A stretch of 64,000 bases of DNA from JANOGU01 sp964602115 (GCA_964602115.1 CAZRQN010000002.1:1-64000); one strand, 5' to 3'; positions 16,772 to 25,206 are shown, counted from the stretch's first letter. Notes: generated from the sequence alone by a model not told the origin. Numbers and translations are program-made.

Positions 16772-17860
16772 GTGCATAGATTGGCGAATTCGGCAGCAAT
16801 AGCAGCGCTTGCCGTCTGGGCGGGCGGCTCGGCATCGGCGCAGGAAGCCTGCCAGGTCTATCAGGTCCGGTCGGGCGACAACTTGCGGAACATTTCTCGC
16901 AGCGCCTATGGCGATCCCGACAAATATCGCCTCGTCTTCGAGGCCAACCGGGATGCGATCGGGCGCAGCGCCGACCTGATCGCCGTGGGGATGACGCTGG
17001 TCCTTCCCTGCGATGACGGAACGGTGCCGCAGGAGGTGGCGGCTGTCGCGGCGCAGCCCGAGGTAGCGGCAGAAGCGCCGCCGCCGGACCAGCCGCTCCC
17101 CGAGCGGCCACGGCTCATGGCCGTGACCGGGAACGGCTTCCCGCCCTTCACCGACGAAAGGCTGCCCGGCCGCGGCATGTTCACGCAACTGGTTGAAATG
17201 GCTCTTTTCCGGGCCGATCCCGAGCGCGACTATGCCGTGAGCTTCGTCAACGACTGGCAGTCGCATCTCGACGTCCTGCTGCCGAGCGGCGCCTTCGGCC
17301 TGTCGTTTCCCTGGCTGCGCCCGGCCTGCGAGCAACCCGAGACCCTTTCCGATGTCGATCGCGGCCGTTGCGACAGCCTGGCCTTCTCGGATCCGTTCTT
17401 CGAGAGCGTGGACGGCTTCTTCGCACTGACCGAAAGCGGGCTGGCCAGCGCCACCTCCACCGAGGAATTCCGCGGGAAACGCATCTGTCGTCCGGAGGGC
17501 GCAGATACCGGCGTTCTGGACCGGTCCGGCCTGGTGGAGCCCGTGGTGGAATTGCTACGCCCGACCACGCCCCGCGAATGCTTTGAAATGCTGGTCGCCG
17601 GTTCGGTCGATCTTGTCGCGCTGGATACGGCCGTCGGCGCCGACGAGGTCCGGCGCCAGAATCTCACGGGGAAAGTGGCGGAGAACCCCCAGCTTTCGAC
17701 GATCACCAGCCTGCATGTGATCGCCCTGAAATCCAACACGGCGGCGGTCGCCGACCTCGCCCTGCTCAATACCGGGCTGCGCGAGATGTACGAGTCCGGC
17801 GAGTGGCACGACATCGTTTCCGAAGCTCTGGAGCAGCATCGGAAGGTCCTTTCACAATGA
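16772..17860 (+). CDS. Exported LysM plus SBP_bac_3-like protein (first copy)
   Basis: A 362-residue secreted protein. GTG 16772 is chosen: AGGAG lies 6 nt upstream and a signal peptide follows (AAIAALAVWAGGSASAQ). A LysM domain occupies about 29-79 (YQVRSGDNLRNISRSAYG, ending GMTLVLP), expected to bind peptidoglycan. After a Pro/Ala linker, residues about 115-355 resemble periplasmic amino-acid-type binding proteins: TGNGFPPFTD at the start, then NDWQSHLDVLLPSGAFGLSF, then FSDPFFESVDGFFAL. The fusion suggests a ligand sensor tethered to the cell wall. It follows the PP2C gene by 66 nt and has a paralogue directly downstream. Confidence 0.85.
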   Translation: MHRLANSAAIAALAVWAGGSASAQEACQVYQVRSGDNLRNISRSAYGDPDKYRLVFEANRDAIGRSADLIAVGMTLVLPCDDGTVPQEVAAVAAQPEVAAEAPPPDQPLPERPRLMAVTGNGFPPFTDERLPGRGMFTQLVEMALFRADPERDYAVSFVNDWQSHLDVLLPSGAFGLSFPWLRPACEQPETLSDVDRGRCDSLAFSDPFFESVDGFFALTESGLASATSTEEFRGKRICRPEGADTGVLDRSGLVEPVVELLRPTTPRECFEMLVAGSVDLVALDTAVGADEVRRQNLTGKVAENPQLSTITSLHVIALKSNTAAVADLALLNTGLREMYESGEWHDIVSEALEQHRKVLSQ

Positions 17861-17985
17861 GAATGCGAATGAACCCATCCCTGGCGAGCGTCTGGATCAG
17901 TGGAAGCGCGGCCCAGACAGCCGAATCCTCGCAACCTGCGCGCAGCCCGATGAAATCTCCAAACACCAGAAGGAACGGACAAGTC

Positions 17986-19080
17986 ATGAAGATCCACGAA
18001 AACCTGCGGCAACTCGCGGCGACATGCGCGCTGTTGCTCGCCTTCCCGCTGTCGGCGGCCGCTCAGGAAGCCTGCTCGACCTATTCCGTCAAGCCCGGAG
18101 ACAGCCTGGGCTCGATCGCCCAGGCAGCCTACGGCTCGTTCGACTACCAGATGATCTTCAACGCGAACCGGGAGGTGCTCGCGGGGAACCCCAACAATCT
18201 CAAGGAAGGTCTCCAGCTGGTGCTCCCCTGCGCCGACGGCCGCCTCACGGCAGACAGCGAACTGTCCGAGGTGATCAAGGCCGAGGAGGAGAAACAGGCG
18301 GCGACGGCGAAGAAGTCGAACGTTTACGAACCGCCGCTGAAGTTCATCACGGGTGACGGATGGGCGCCGTTCACGGCGAAGAACCTGACGGGCGGCGGTA
18401 TCCTGACGCGGATCGCGGTGACCGCCATCCAGCGCGGCGGCAACGACCGGCAATATACCGTGTCCTGGGTCGATGACTGGCAGTCGCACCTCGATGCGCT
18501 GCTTCCGTCAGGCGCCTATGACATCTCGATCGCCTGGGAGCAGCACGACTGCGAGGAGCTTGAGATGCTGTCGGCCGAGATGGTCAAACGCTGCACCGAC
18601 TTCGACTATTCCCTGCCCGTCTATGAGGTTGCCGAAGGCTTCTTCTCGCTGCCGGACAATGCCTTCGCCGGTGCGAAGGTGGTCGAGGACTACAAGGGTG
18701 CGAAACTTTGCCGGCCGAGCGCCTGGGGCACGGCAGATCTCGAGAAGTCCGGCCTGGTTTCGCCCTTCATCGAGATGATCCAGCCGAAGACGCCGAAGGA
18801 ATGCGCCGAGATGGTTCTGGAGGGCAAAGCCGACATCTTCACCATCGAGCTTGAGACTGCCCTTGGAACCTTCAAGGAGCTCGAGGCCGGCGACAAGGTT
18901 GTCCAGAACCCGAACATCATCAACATGGCGTCCTACAGCCTCGTCACCAGCAAGAACAACCCGCGCGGCCGCGTCTATATCGCCATGCTCAACAAGGGCA
19001 TCGCCGAAATGCGGGAATCCGGCGAATGGTACGACATCGTCGCCACCGGCCTCTCGGAGTACAACGGAATTTCCAACTGA
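17986..19080 (+). CDS. Exported LysM plus SBP_bac_3-like protein (second copy)
   Basis: A 364-residue paralogue of the preceding gene. ATG 17986 follows AGGAA by 10 nt; the signal peptide ends in PLSAAAQ. LysM lies at about 32-81 (YSVKPGDSLGSIAQAAYG, ending LQLVLPC), and the binding domain starts at TGDGWAPFTA. Residues shared by both copies include DDWQSHLDALLPSGAYDIS, the charged WEQHDCEE stretch where copy one has WLRPACEQ, and a C-terminal MRESGEWYDIV helix. The differences in the expected ligand cleft suggest the two copies bind different ligands or form a heterodimer. An intrinsic terminator follows 22 nt after the stop and ends the island. Confidence 0.85.
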   Translation: MKIHENLRQLAATCALLLAFPLSAAAQEACSTYSVKPGDSLGSIAQAAYGSFDYQMIFNANREVLAGNPNNLKEGLQLVLPCADGRLTADSELSEVIKAEEEKQAATAKKSNVYEPPLKFITGDGWAPFTAKNLTGGGILTRIAVTAIQRGGNDRQYTVSWVDDWQSHLDALLPSGAYDISIAWEQHDCEELEMLSAEMVKRCTDFDYSLPVYEVAEGFFSLPDNAFAGAKVVEDYKGAKLCRPSAWGTADLEKSGLVSPFIEMIQPKTPKECAEMVLEGKADIFTIELETALGTFKELEAGDKVVQNPNIINMASYSLVTSKNNPRGRVYIAMLNKGIAEMRESGEWYDIVATGLSEYNGISN

Positions 19081-19102
19081 CCTGTCAATTCATGAAATGA
19101 CC

Positions 19103-19134
19103 AAGGGCGGCCGCCAGGCCGCCCTTGCTTTTCC
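19103..19134 (+). terminator. Intrinsic terminator of the signalling island
   Basis: A perfect 9-bp stem, AAGGGCGGC (19103-19111) with GCCGCCCTT (19118-19126), closes a 6-nt loop and is followed by GCTTTTCCT. It lies 22 nt after the stop of the second LysM/SBP gene and before the convergent LysR gene, so it probably defines the 3' end of the operon. Confidence 0.88.
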
Positions 19135-19197
19135 TCGTCCAGGCGAAATTTCGGAATAGCCGGCGCGAGCCGGGTCGGGCAGTCGCCGCGAGCCGCC

Positions 19198-20148
19198 CTA
19201 CAGGAGGCGTATCGCCGAAGCCAAATCGGGGCGGGACTCGCGCATGGCATCGAGACTCTGGGCCACGACTTCCTTCAGACATCCGACCAGTTCGGACGCC
19301 GCGCTGGCAACAGGGTTCCCATGTCGGCCCATGATGCCGATGGTCATCGGCGGAAAGCTCTCGGCCGTGGGGACACTAACGATGCGGAAGCCGGCAGCCG
19401 GCAAGACAGTGAGCATCTTCGGGCCCCAGGTGCACATGCCGGCACCGATCATCGCCTCGATCATCGAATAGGTCTGTGCGACCACGATCCTCTGCTCGGG
19501 GGCCGTGAGTCCAAACCGTCCGAAGACATGGTCGAGAACCTTCTCGCGCGCGTCGGGGGAATAGTTGAGCACCCAATGCATGTCCCTCAGGCTGTTTATC
19601 GACCGGGCATTCTCCAACGAGTGCCCCTTGCGCACCAGAATGGCCGTCTCGAACTGGAGGAGCATCTCGGTGAAAAAGTCGTTCCCCGCAGAATCCTGGA
19701 CGGGAACGCAACCAATCACCACATCGGCAACGCCGTCGCGCAACAGCGGTTGCGTCAGGGTCATCGCGGCTTCGCAAAGCTCCAGCCGAACGTCCGGCCG
19801 CCGTACAAGAAAGAGTGCAGCCGCCTCCGCAAGAAATGGCCGCACAACCCAGGGCGATGCTCCCACCCGCAGAACAATTCCGCTTTCTGCGCGCATTTGC
19901 GCCATTGAGCTTTCCGCGCGCTCGATGCGGCCGAGTATGGCCCTCGCATGCGCAAGAAGCGTCAGTCCGGTATCGGTAAAGCGAAGCCCGCTGGGGGACC
20001 GGATCAGCAGCGAGGTCTTGTGCGTTTCCTCAAGCTCGCGCAGTGCCCGCGTCACTGCAGCCTGGGAAAGGCCCAGATATCTCGCTGCGGCACGAATGCC
20101 GTTCGTCTCGGCGCAGGCGACCAGGGCCTGCAATTGATGGAGTTTCAT
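19198..20148 (-). CDS. LysR family regulator (paralogue 1 of 3)
   Basis: A 316-residue LysR protein beginning MKLHQLQALVACAETNG; an upstream in-frame ATG at 20178 is less likely because the family starts at MKLHQLQ. Helix-turn-helix at about 18-45 (LSQAAVTRALRELEE), LysR_substrate domain from about 90 on. It shares the opening MKLHQLQALxxCAE, the xSQAxVTRALxELE helix and a C-terminal xxSVRLL/AIRLL ending with the LysR genes at 21683 and 22712, so the three are recent paralogues. No enzyme or transporter gene stands beside it; the target is unknown. Confidence 0.9.
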   Translation of the reverse strand: MKLHQLQALVACAETNGIRAAARYLGLSQAAVTRALRELEETHKTSLLIRSPSGLRFTDTGLTLLAHARAILGRIERAESSMAQMRAESGIVLRVGASPWVVRPFLAEAAALFLVRRPDVRLELCEAAMTLTQPLLRDGVADVVIGCVPVQDSAGNDFFTEMLLQFETAILVRKGHSLENARSINSLRDMHWVLNYSPDAREKVLDHVFGRFGLTAPEQRIVVAQTYSMIEAMIGAGMCTWGPKMLTVLPAAGFRIVSVPTAESFPPMTIGIMGRHGNPVASAASELVGCLKEVVAQSLDAMRESRPDLASAIRLL

Positions 20149-20248
20149 CGGGGCAGCATTAGGGTCGGCTTCGAACACCGAAGGGCGGAGAATTCACAGT
20201 CAGCGCGATTTTCAGGTCGATCTTGCGCCGGTTTTCCACTCCGGCCCG

Positions 20249-21316
20249 TCATGCAGTCCGCCTTGCTGCGGGACGAAAGCCAGGCTCGCTCGTCTGTCGA
20301 TAAGCCCGGGGGGTGGTGCCGTACCACCGCCGGAATGCACTCGAAAACGCCGGCATGCTGTCGTAGTCCAGCATCCTTGCGATCGTCGATATTGCCACCG
20401 ACGATCCGGTCAGATAACGGCCGGCCCGCTCTCTCCGCGTCGTGTCAAGGATCGCGGCGTAGCTTGTGCCCTCCTGCGCGAGCAGTCGCTGAAGTTTCTT
20501 TTCATGCATTCCGAGCATTCTGGCGACGAATTCGATCGAGCTGCAGCAGCCGCCGAGAAGGCCGCTAAGAACGCATTGGACCATCGCTGTGATCGACTGA
20601 TCGAACCTGCGGTTTCCCTCGTGCCGCTGGCGAATGAAGCCGTCAACGGACCGCTGAAACCATGCTTCACTGAGCTTGATCGGGCGACCGAGATCCTCGC
20701 GCGGCGCCATGACCGCCGTATGCTCGGCGCCGAATTCGACCGGACAGCGGAAAATTCGGTCATGTGTCGATCTGCTGACCGGCGCATCATGGGTAAACGT
20801 GATGAGGCTGGGGGCCCAGTCCGCATCGTCAATAATACGCCGAACCAGAAGAACCGCCACAGCCACCGTATGTTCGGCTTTCTGTCGACTCAGAAGGATC
20901 GGCCCCTGACGGCCGATCCTGACGGAAACCTGGCGATCCGTCGGACTTTCCGAAACGCCAATTTCATACGCATTCGTGAAAATCGCCAGATGATCCGCAA
21001 CCCTGAACAACCAGTCTCCGATGGAACTGGCGAAATAGGCGTGCAGAGGAATCGCGCCCAGGGACTGAAAACTGGGAAAGCTCGTCTCTGCAAACCGAAG
21101 GCCGAGATCCGGCCGTCCCAGGCTTGCTGCAGTGATTTCGAGGAGCCGGGTATAAGAACGGAACGAGAGCATGTCGTCAGGACATCGGGCTTCGCCAGGA
21201 TCGATGCCACAGGCGCGAAGCAGGTGTTCCGGATCTCCGCCGATATCCGCGACGAATTTCTCGAACCCGGACAGGACTGAACTGCGAATGTAGGTCCGAT
21301 CCGGAAACTGTAACAT
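20249..21316 (-). CDS. AraC family transcriptional regulator
   Basis: A 355-residue regulator. ATG 21316 is preceded on the minus strand by AGAAGGA. The N-terminal part (about 20-205) has the Arabinose_bd-like domain typical of OruR/ArgR-type AraC proteins (FEKFVADIGGDPEHLLRACG, then SFRSYTRLLEITAASLGRPD LGLR). The C-terminal AraC double helix-turn-helix spans about 240-340 (SIEFVARMLGMHEKKLQRLL and ISTIARMLDYDSMPAFSSAF, then RWYGTTPRAYR). It is separated by 100 nt from the LysR gene on the same strand and is divergent from the next LysR gene. The ligand is unknown. Confidence 0.9.
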   Translation of the reverse strand: MLQFPDRTYIRSSVLSGFEKFVADIGGDPEHLLRACGIDPGEARCPDDMLSFRSYTRLLEITAASLGRPDLGLRFAETSFPSFQSLGAIPLHAYFASSIGDWLFRVADHLAIFTNAYEIGVSESPTDRQVSVRIGRQGPILLSRQKAEHTVAVAVLLVRRIIDDADWAPSLITFTHDAPVSRSTHDRIFRCPVEFGAEHTAVMAPREDLGRPIKLSEAWFQRSVDGFIRQRHEGNRRFDQSITAMVQCVLSGLLGGCCSSIEFVARMLGMHEKKLQRLLAQEGTSYAAILDTTRRERAGRYLTGSSVAISTIARMLDYDSMPAFSSAFRRWYGTTPRAYRQTSEPGFRPAARRTA

Positions 21317-21446
21317 TTCTATGGTCCTTCTGGAGAGAAATCGTCAGCTCGGGCGGCAAGTCGGTTCGATTGTTTTCTGGTCTCTGAGCGGGCGTCCTCG
21401 CAGATCGGCATTCATCCGCCGGTGGCGCCGGGTAAAGAATCTCCGC

Positions 21447-21461
21447 TGCGTCAATGACGCA
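21447..21461. promoter_or_regulatory. 15-bp perfect palindrome, candidate operator
   Basis: TGCGTCA (21447-21453), one A, TGACGCA (21455-21461). It lies in the divergent AraC-LysR intergenic region, 131 bp from the AraC start. A dimeric regulator site is likely; which regulator binds is unknown. Confidence 0.45.
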
Positions 21462-21506
21462 TGAGGCAGAAACTTCGGGGGGGCGCGGCGGTCAATCTTA
21501 GGTAGG

Positions 21507-21520
21507 TGTTTGCGCAAACA
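21507..21520. promoter_or_regulatory. 14-bp perfect palindrome, candidate operator
   Basis: TGTTTGC (21507-21513) meets GCAAACA (21514-21520) with no spacer. It is in the same divergent space as the 15-bp palindrome, about 163 bp upstream of the LysR GTG start. A third, imperfect inverted repeat GTTGT/ACAAC sits at 21565-21584. Confidence 0.45.
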
Positions 21521-21682
21521 ACTGGTTCGGGAAAGACAAAAGATGGTTGCGATGATTGCCGTAGGTTGTCAGTGACTGTACAACTCAACCAGGGTTAATG
21601 AGGTTGCGCGGATAGCGTCTGCCGCCTCGTTCCGCTTCGCGCGGGCATGTGCGGCGTGCGGTTCGGAACTTTGGAGGGGACT

Positions 21683-22648
21683 GTGGCAGCCGGACTGAAA
21701 CTGCATCAGCTTCAGGCCCTGGCGACCTGTGCGGAAGCAGGAAGCATCCGGGGTGGGGCCCGTGCACTGGGGATTTCGCAAGCTGCCGTCACCCGCGCGC
21801 TCCGGGAACTCGAAAGTTCGCAGGGTGTCGAGCTCTTGATCCGCTCCTCGGCCGGTCTGGCATTCACCGACGCCGGCAGGACGCTGGTCCGGCATGCAGA
21901 AGCCATCCTGGCTCAGATGTCTCGGGCGGCAGATGACGTGGCGCGAATGCGCGAACAGGCACATGCGGGCCTGAGTATCGGGATATCGCCCTGGGTGGCA
22001 CGTGCCTTCCTGCCCGAAATCATCGCCCTGTTCCGCACCCGCGCGCCCGAGATCCGCCTGGAATTCTTCGAAAGCCTGATGACCGTTGCGCAGCCCATGT
22101 TACGGACAGGAAAGCTGAATTTCGTCTTCGGGGCTTTTCCCGGTGTGGACAGTGCCGGAAGCGATCTCGCCATTGAACCGTTCCTGGAATGCGAGACCGG
22201 CATCCTGGTCCGGGAAGGGCACAGCCATGCTTCTTGCCGGTCAATCCACGATCTGCTCGGACTCGACTGGGTGTTGAACCTGCCGGCGGATGCGCGCGGC
22301 AATCTTCTCATGACGATCTTTGGCCAGTTCGGCGCGCAGATGGACGAAAACCGGATCATTACCGCGCATACACAAGCGACGGTCGAGACTATGGTCTCCA
22401 TGGCGGACATGTGTACCTGGGCACCGAAGGTCTATTGCAACCTTCCCAGCACGTTGGTGCGCTTCACGTCGGTACCCATCGTCGAAGCCTATGCCCCGCG
22501 GACGCTTGGCGTCATCAGTCGTCGCGACACGCCCCAGTCCGACCTTGCGCTGGAGCTCATCGACTGCATCAAGACGGCGGTGCGGCGGAAACTGCGCCAG
22601 ACCTGGCGCAGCAAGGACGAAATATTTCGGTCCGTCCGCCTGCTCTGA
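21683..22648 (+). CDS. LysR family regulator (paralogue 2 of 3)
   Basis: A 321-residue LysR protein. GTG 21683 is chosen because GGAGGGG lies just upstream; an ATG at 21647 has no such site. Residues 5-60 hold the DNA-binding helices (LKLHQLQALATCAEAGS, ISQAAVTRALRELESSQG). The effector domain begins near 95 (GLSIGISPWVARAFLPEI). It resembles the LysR proteins encoded at 19198-20148 and 22712-23668 throughout, including the FGQFG and TxxTLGVISRRDTP segments, which points to duplication. The 366-nt upstream gap carries several inverted repeats. Function unknown. Confidence 0.9.
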   Translation: MAAGLKLHQLQALATCAEAGSIRGGARALGISQAAVTRALRELESSQGVELLIRSSAGLAFTDAGRTLVRHAEAILAQMSRAADDVARMREQAHAGLSIGISPWVARAFLPEIIALFRTRAPEIRLEFFESLMTVAQPMLRTGKLNFVFGAFPGVDSAGSDLAIEPFLECETGILVREGHSHASCRSIHDLLGLDWVLNLPADARGNLLMTIFGQFGAQMDENRIITAHTQATVETMVSMADMCTWAPKVYCNLPSTLVRFTSVPIVEAYAPRTLGVISRRDTPQSDLALELIDCIKTAVRRKLRQTWRSKDEIFRSVRLL

Positions 22649-22711
22649 ACTCTGCCCCCAAGGATGGGCGCCGCCCCGAAGGAGCCACGTCAAGATGGAA
22701 CCATACTGACA

Positions 22712-23668
22712 ATGGCAATGAAACTTCACCAGCTCCAGGCGCTGGTCGCCTGTGCCGACGCCGGCGGCGTCCGGGCGGCCGCTCGGCTGCTGGACATTTC
22801 CCAGGCCTCCGTCACACGCGCCCTGCACGAGCTTGAGGAGGCGCAGCAGCTTCCCCTGCTGGTGCGCACCCCGACCGGATCACGTTTCACGGTTTACGGC
22901 ACCAGCCTCCTGTCGCATGCACGCATCATCCTCAAGCAAATGGCCAGGGCCGCCGACGACATCGCCCTTACCCGGGGCGAGGGCGGCACCCTTGGCATCG
23001 GCGCGTCGCAGTGGATGCAGATCAATTTCTTCCCCGAGGCGATCGGCGCCTTCAGGGCGCGCATGCCCGGTGTCCGGATCGAGATATCGGACAGTTACCT
23101 GACGCTTGCCGAGCCATTGCTCCGTGAGGGGCGGATCGATTTCATCTTCGGCTTCTTGCCGATGTTCGGAGGGGTCAAGTCCGACCTGAACTATGAGCCG
23201 CTCATCGAATATGAGCCCAGTGTGGTCGCCAGAAAAGGCCACCCGAAGGAAAACAGCACCAGCCTGCACGACCTGACGGATCAGAACTGGGCGCTCAATG
23301 TATCGAAGGAAGGCCGCTCCGCCTTCCTGCACTATGTATTCGGTCAGTTCGGCGTCCAGATCGACCCGGCGCGCATTTTCGCGGCCCACACGCTTTCGCT
23401 CGTCGAACTCATGACCGGGCAGATGGACATGCTGTCCGTCGCACCCCGAATGCTTTTCACGCTGCCACAGCTCCAGGGCAAATGGGCCATCGTTCCCGTC
23501 AAGGAAGTTCATCAGCGCCAGACACTTGGGATCATCTCGCTGCGCGACACGCCGCTGACGGCGGCTGCCGCCTGCTTTATCGATTGCCTGATGGGGGTGG
23601 TGCGGCAGGGACTGATTGCTGCCGAAGCCAAGGGCTTGCCGGGTTTCGATTCCGTGCGCCTGATATAG
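22712..23668 (+). CDS. LysR family regulator (paralogue 3 of 3)
   Basis: A 318-residue LysR protein, ATG 22712 (MAMKLHQLQALVACADAGG); an ATG two codons later is possible, and no strong SD is visible. Helix-turn-helix DISQASVTRALHELEEAQQ at about 25-45, effector domain from about 90 (LGIGASQWMQINFFPEAI). It lies 63 nt after paralogue 2 on the same strand and may be cotranscribed. The effector-domain residues differ more between copies than the DNA-binding part, as expected when paralogues keep similar operators but answer to different ligands. That reading is inference. Confidence 0.9.
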   Translation: MAMKLHQLQALVACADAGGVRAAARLLDISQASVTRALHELEEAQQLPLLVRTPTGSRFTVYGTSLLSHARIILKQMARAADDIALTRGEGGTLGIGASQWMQINFFPEAIGAFRARMPGVRIEISDSYLTLAEPLLREGRIDFIFGFLPMFGGVKSDLNYEPLIEYEPSVVARKGHPKENSTSLHDLTDQNWALNVSKEGRSAFLHYVFGQFGVQIDPARIFAAHTLSLVELMTGQMDMLSVAPRMLFTLPQLQGKWAIVPVKEVHQRQTLGIISLRDTPLTAAAACFIDCLMGVVRQGLIAAEAKGLPGFDSVRLI

Positions 23669-24461
23669 CACGGACCTGCGCGGGCAACTTGCGTCCGCCA
23701 CCGGTACCGGCGATCATCCGGGCGGGCTTGTCGCGGAAGTGCCTGACGGCACCTTGCTTCCACGGGGCCGCGCGGCGGCAGGCCAAGCGCCAAGCCTGCC
23801 CCGGCTCCGCCGTCCCCTGTGTCGAAGGCAGCCGCATGCCCGGACCGGGCCGGGTGCGAAAGGCGCCTTCGCAAGGGCCGGACGCGGAGGAAAAGGCCGG
23901 AGCGGTCCCGGCTCTGAACACTTCGCTGCGAAGAGGGAAAGATCCGGGAGCCGCAGTGCCCGCAGGCTTGGTCGGTGTCGTGGTCTTGTCCGGGTCTTCC
24001 CGGTGGCGGTATGTGACCGGCTTCCACAGCCCGCTTCGGCCTCTCGGCCCCGCAGACGCGCGCATCACAATTCCACAACACGGCTTGGCATTGACCTCCG
24101 TCAATGACGTTTGGTCCCGACGCCCCGCATCATCGCATGGATGAACGGACGGAGAGAACCTTGGACCGCGCGCTTCGACTGGACGGCCTGATCCCGGTGC
24201 CGGGGCTGTGGGGGTTTGCAGGCATGGCCGGCGCAGCCGGGTCCGCCGCCAGCGAAAGCATCTCCCCGGTCCCGTCAAGCGGCGGGAGGCATTGCACCGA
24301 TAGGGCGCGCCAAGCGGCCGCCCGGAAGAGGGTGGCCCGTTCCGGCCAGAACCGCCGGACCTGCGAGCGCCCGCGCCGTCACCCGATGCTTCCGGCAGCG
24401 CAAGGCGCTGATGCCTTCCCGGCGACGGGCGGCGCCAACCCTGGACCAAACGAGGTGTCAC
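23669..24461. other. Gene-poor region with one FNR-type box
   Basis: About 790 bp with no well-supported gene. The left part shows only GC-rich frames without family character. An FNR-type box is at 24091-24104. A weak short frame, ATG 24137 to 24469 (MDERTERTLDRALRLDGLIP and on), could be a gene start or a decayed gene: its first 20 residues look protein-like but the rest is arginine-rich. The right end is the leader of the DUF883-like gene. Confidence 0.5.
24091..24104. promoter_or_regulatory. FNR-type box TTGAC-N4-GTCAA
   Basis: TTGAC CTCC GTCAA, a perfect inverted repeat matching the TTGA-N6-TCAA core of FNR/FnrL sites. It is about 365 bp upstream of the DUF883-like gene, further than a classical site, so either the promoter has a long leader or an unrecognised short gene lies between. 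Confidence 0.65.
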
Positions 24462-24803
24462 ATGGCTGATACTGCGACAGAACCCGAAGCCGCCGCCGGG
24501 ACGAAGGCGGACGTCGGGGCGCAACTTGACGACATCCGGCGCGATATCGCGGCGCTCGCCAAATCGCTGGGCGCCTTCGGCCGCAGCCAGTCTGCGTCCT
24601 GGGGCGACGAGGCGCGCCTGCTTTCGCAAGAGGCGCTGGCCGAATTGAAGAGGTTGCTGCATGAAGCCCAGCAGCAGCTCGGCACCGCCGAAAGGAAAGC
24701 GGAAAGAAGCGTTCACGAACACCCCGGGCAATGGCTCGGTGGCGTGCTCGGGCTTCTGGGCCTCGGCGTCCTTTTCGGCATGATCTTCGGACGCAGGAAC
24801 TGA
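24462..24803 (+). CDS. DUF883/ElaB-YqjD-like membrane-anchored protein
   Basis: A 113-residue protein: an acidic, helical N-terminal region (about 15-80, AQLDDIRRDIAALAKSLG and an E/K/Q-rich helix), then HEHPGQWLGGVLGLLGLGVL, a glycine-rich C-terminal membrane anchor ending GMIFGRRN. This is the layout of ElaB/YqjD/DUF883 proteins, which are tail-anchored inner-membrane proteins linked to stationary phase and ribosome association in E. coli. GAGG upstream supports ATG 24462. The gene 10 nt downstream encodes a small membrane protein; such pairs are common. Confidence 0.82.
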   Translation: MADTATEPEAAAGTKADVGAQLDDIRRDIAALAKSLGAFGRSQSASWGDEARLLSQEALAELKRLLHEAQQQLGTAERKAERSVHEHPGQWLGGVLGLLGLGVLFGMIFGRRN

Positions 24804-24813
24804 GCTCCGCACA

Positions 24814-25206
24814 ATGGGACGCTTCCTGAGTTCACGGCTGCGGGCCGCTTTCGGGACGGTGGCGCTCGTCACCGTCGCTGCAATCCTGTCGCTCATTGCC
24901 CTTGGTCTTCTGGTTGCTGCCTTTGCGGTCTGGCTCGCGAGCCATATCGGCACAATCCCTGCCCTGCTGGCGCTCGGGTCCGGATGCCTGGCGCTTGCCG
25001 CCGTGCTGGTCCTGATCCGGGCGGCGCTTGTCCGTCAGCAAAGGCGTGCCGGCCAGCGCGCGGCAGAGGCGGCGGCCCTCAGGATCGCGTTTGACCTCAT
25101 ACCCCGGCTCGGCGGCCGCCGGGCGACGCTTCTGGCCGCCTCTGTTCTCCTTGGCCTCGCCGCCCTGCTTCTCGGCGCGCCTCCGCCACCGGCGAAGGAC
25201 GAGTAG
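24814..25206 (+). CDS. Small membrane protein, phage holin / holin-X-like
   Basis: A 130-residue protein with two adjacent long hydrophobic hairpins (about 13-40 and 45-68) and a further span near 104-120, with a basic amphipathic stretch between. The length, pairing with a DUF883-type gene and hairpin topology match the Phage_holin_3_6/holin-X (YqjE-like) family found in cellular stress operons. This is not evidence for a prophage; no phage genes surround it. It likely associates with the DUF883 protein at the inner membrane. Confidence 0.65.
   Translation: MGRFLSSRLRAAFGTVALVTVAAILSLIALGLLVAAFAVWLASHIGTIPALLALGSGCLALAAVLVLIRAALVRQQRRAGQRAAEAAALRIAFDLIPRLGGRRATLLAASVLLGLAALLLGAPPPPAKDE

Noticed and set aside
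6211..19080. Type VI secretion threonine-phosphorylation module
   Set aside because: Kinase, FHA and PP2C match that theme, but no T6SS structural gene is present, and GTPases plus LysM/SBP proteins do not belong to it.
24137..24469. Short frame after the FNR box at 24091
   Set aside because: The first 20 residues look plausible but the remainder is Arg/Pro-rich, and it overlaps the well-supported DUF883-type start.
24814..25206. Holin-like protein as a sign of prophage
   Set aside because: No phage structural, lysis or integrase genes nearby. The pairing with a DUF883-type gene fits a cellular membrane-stress operon.
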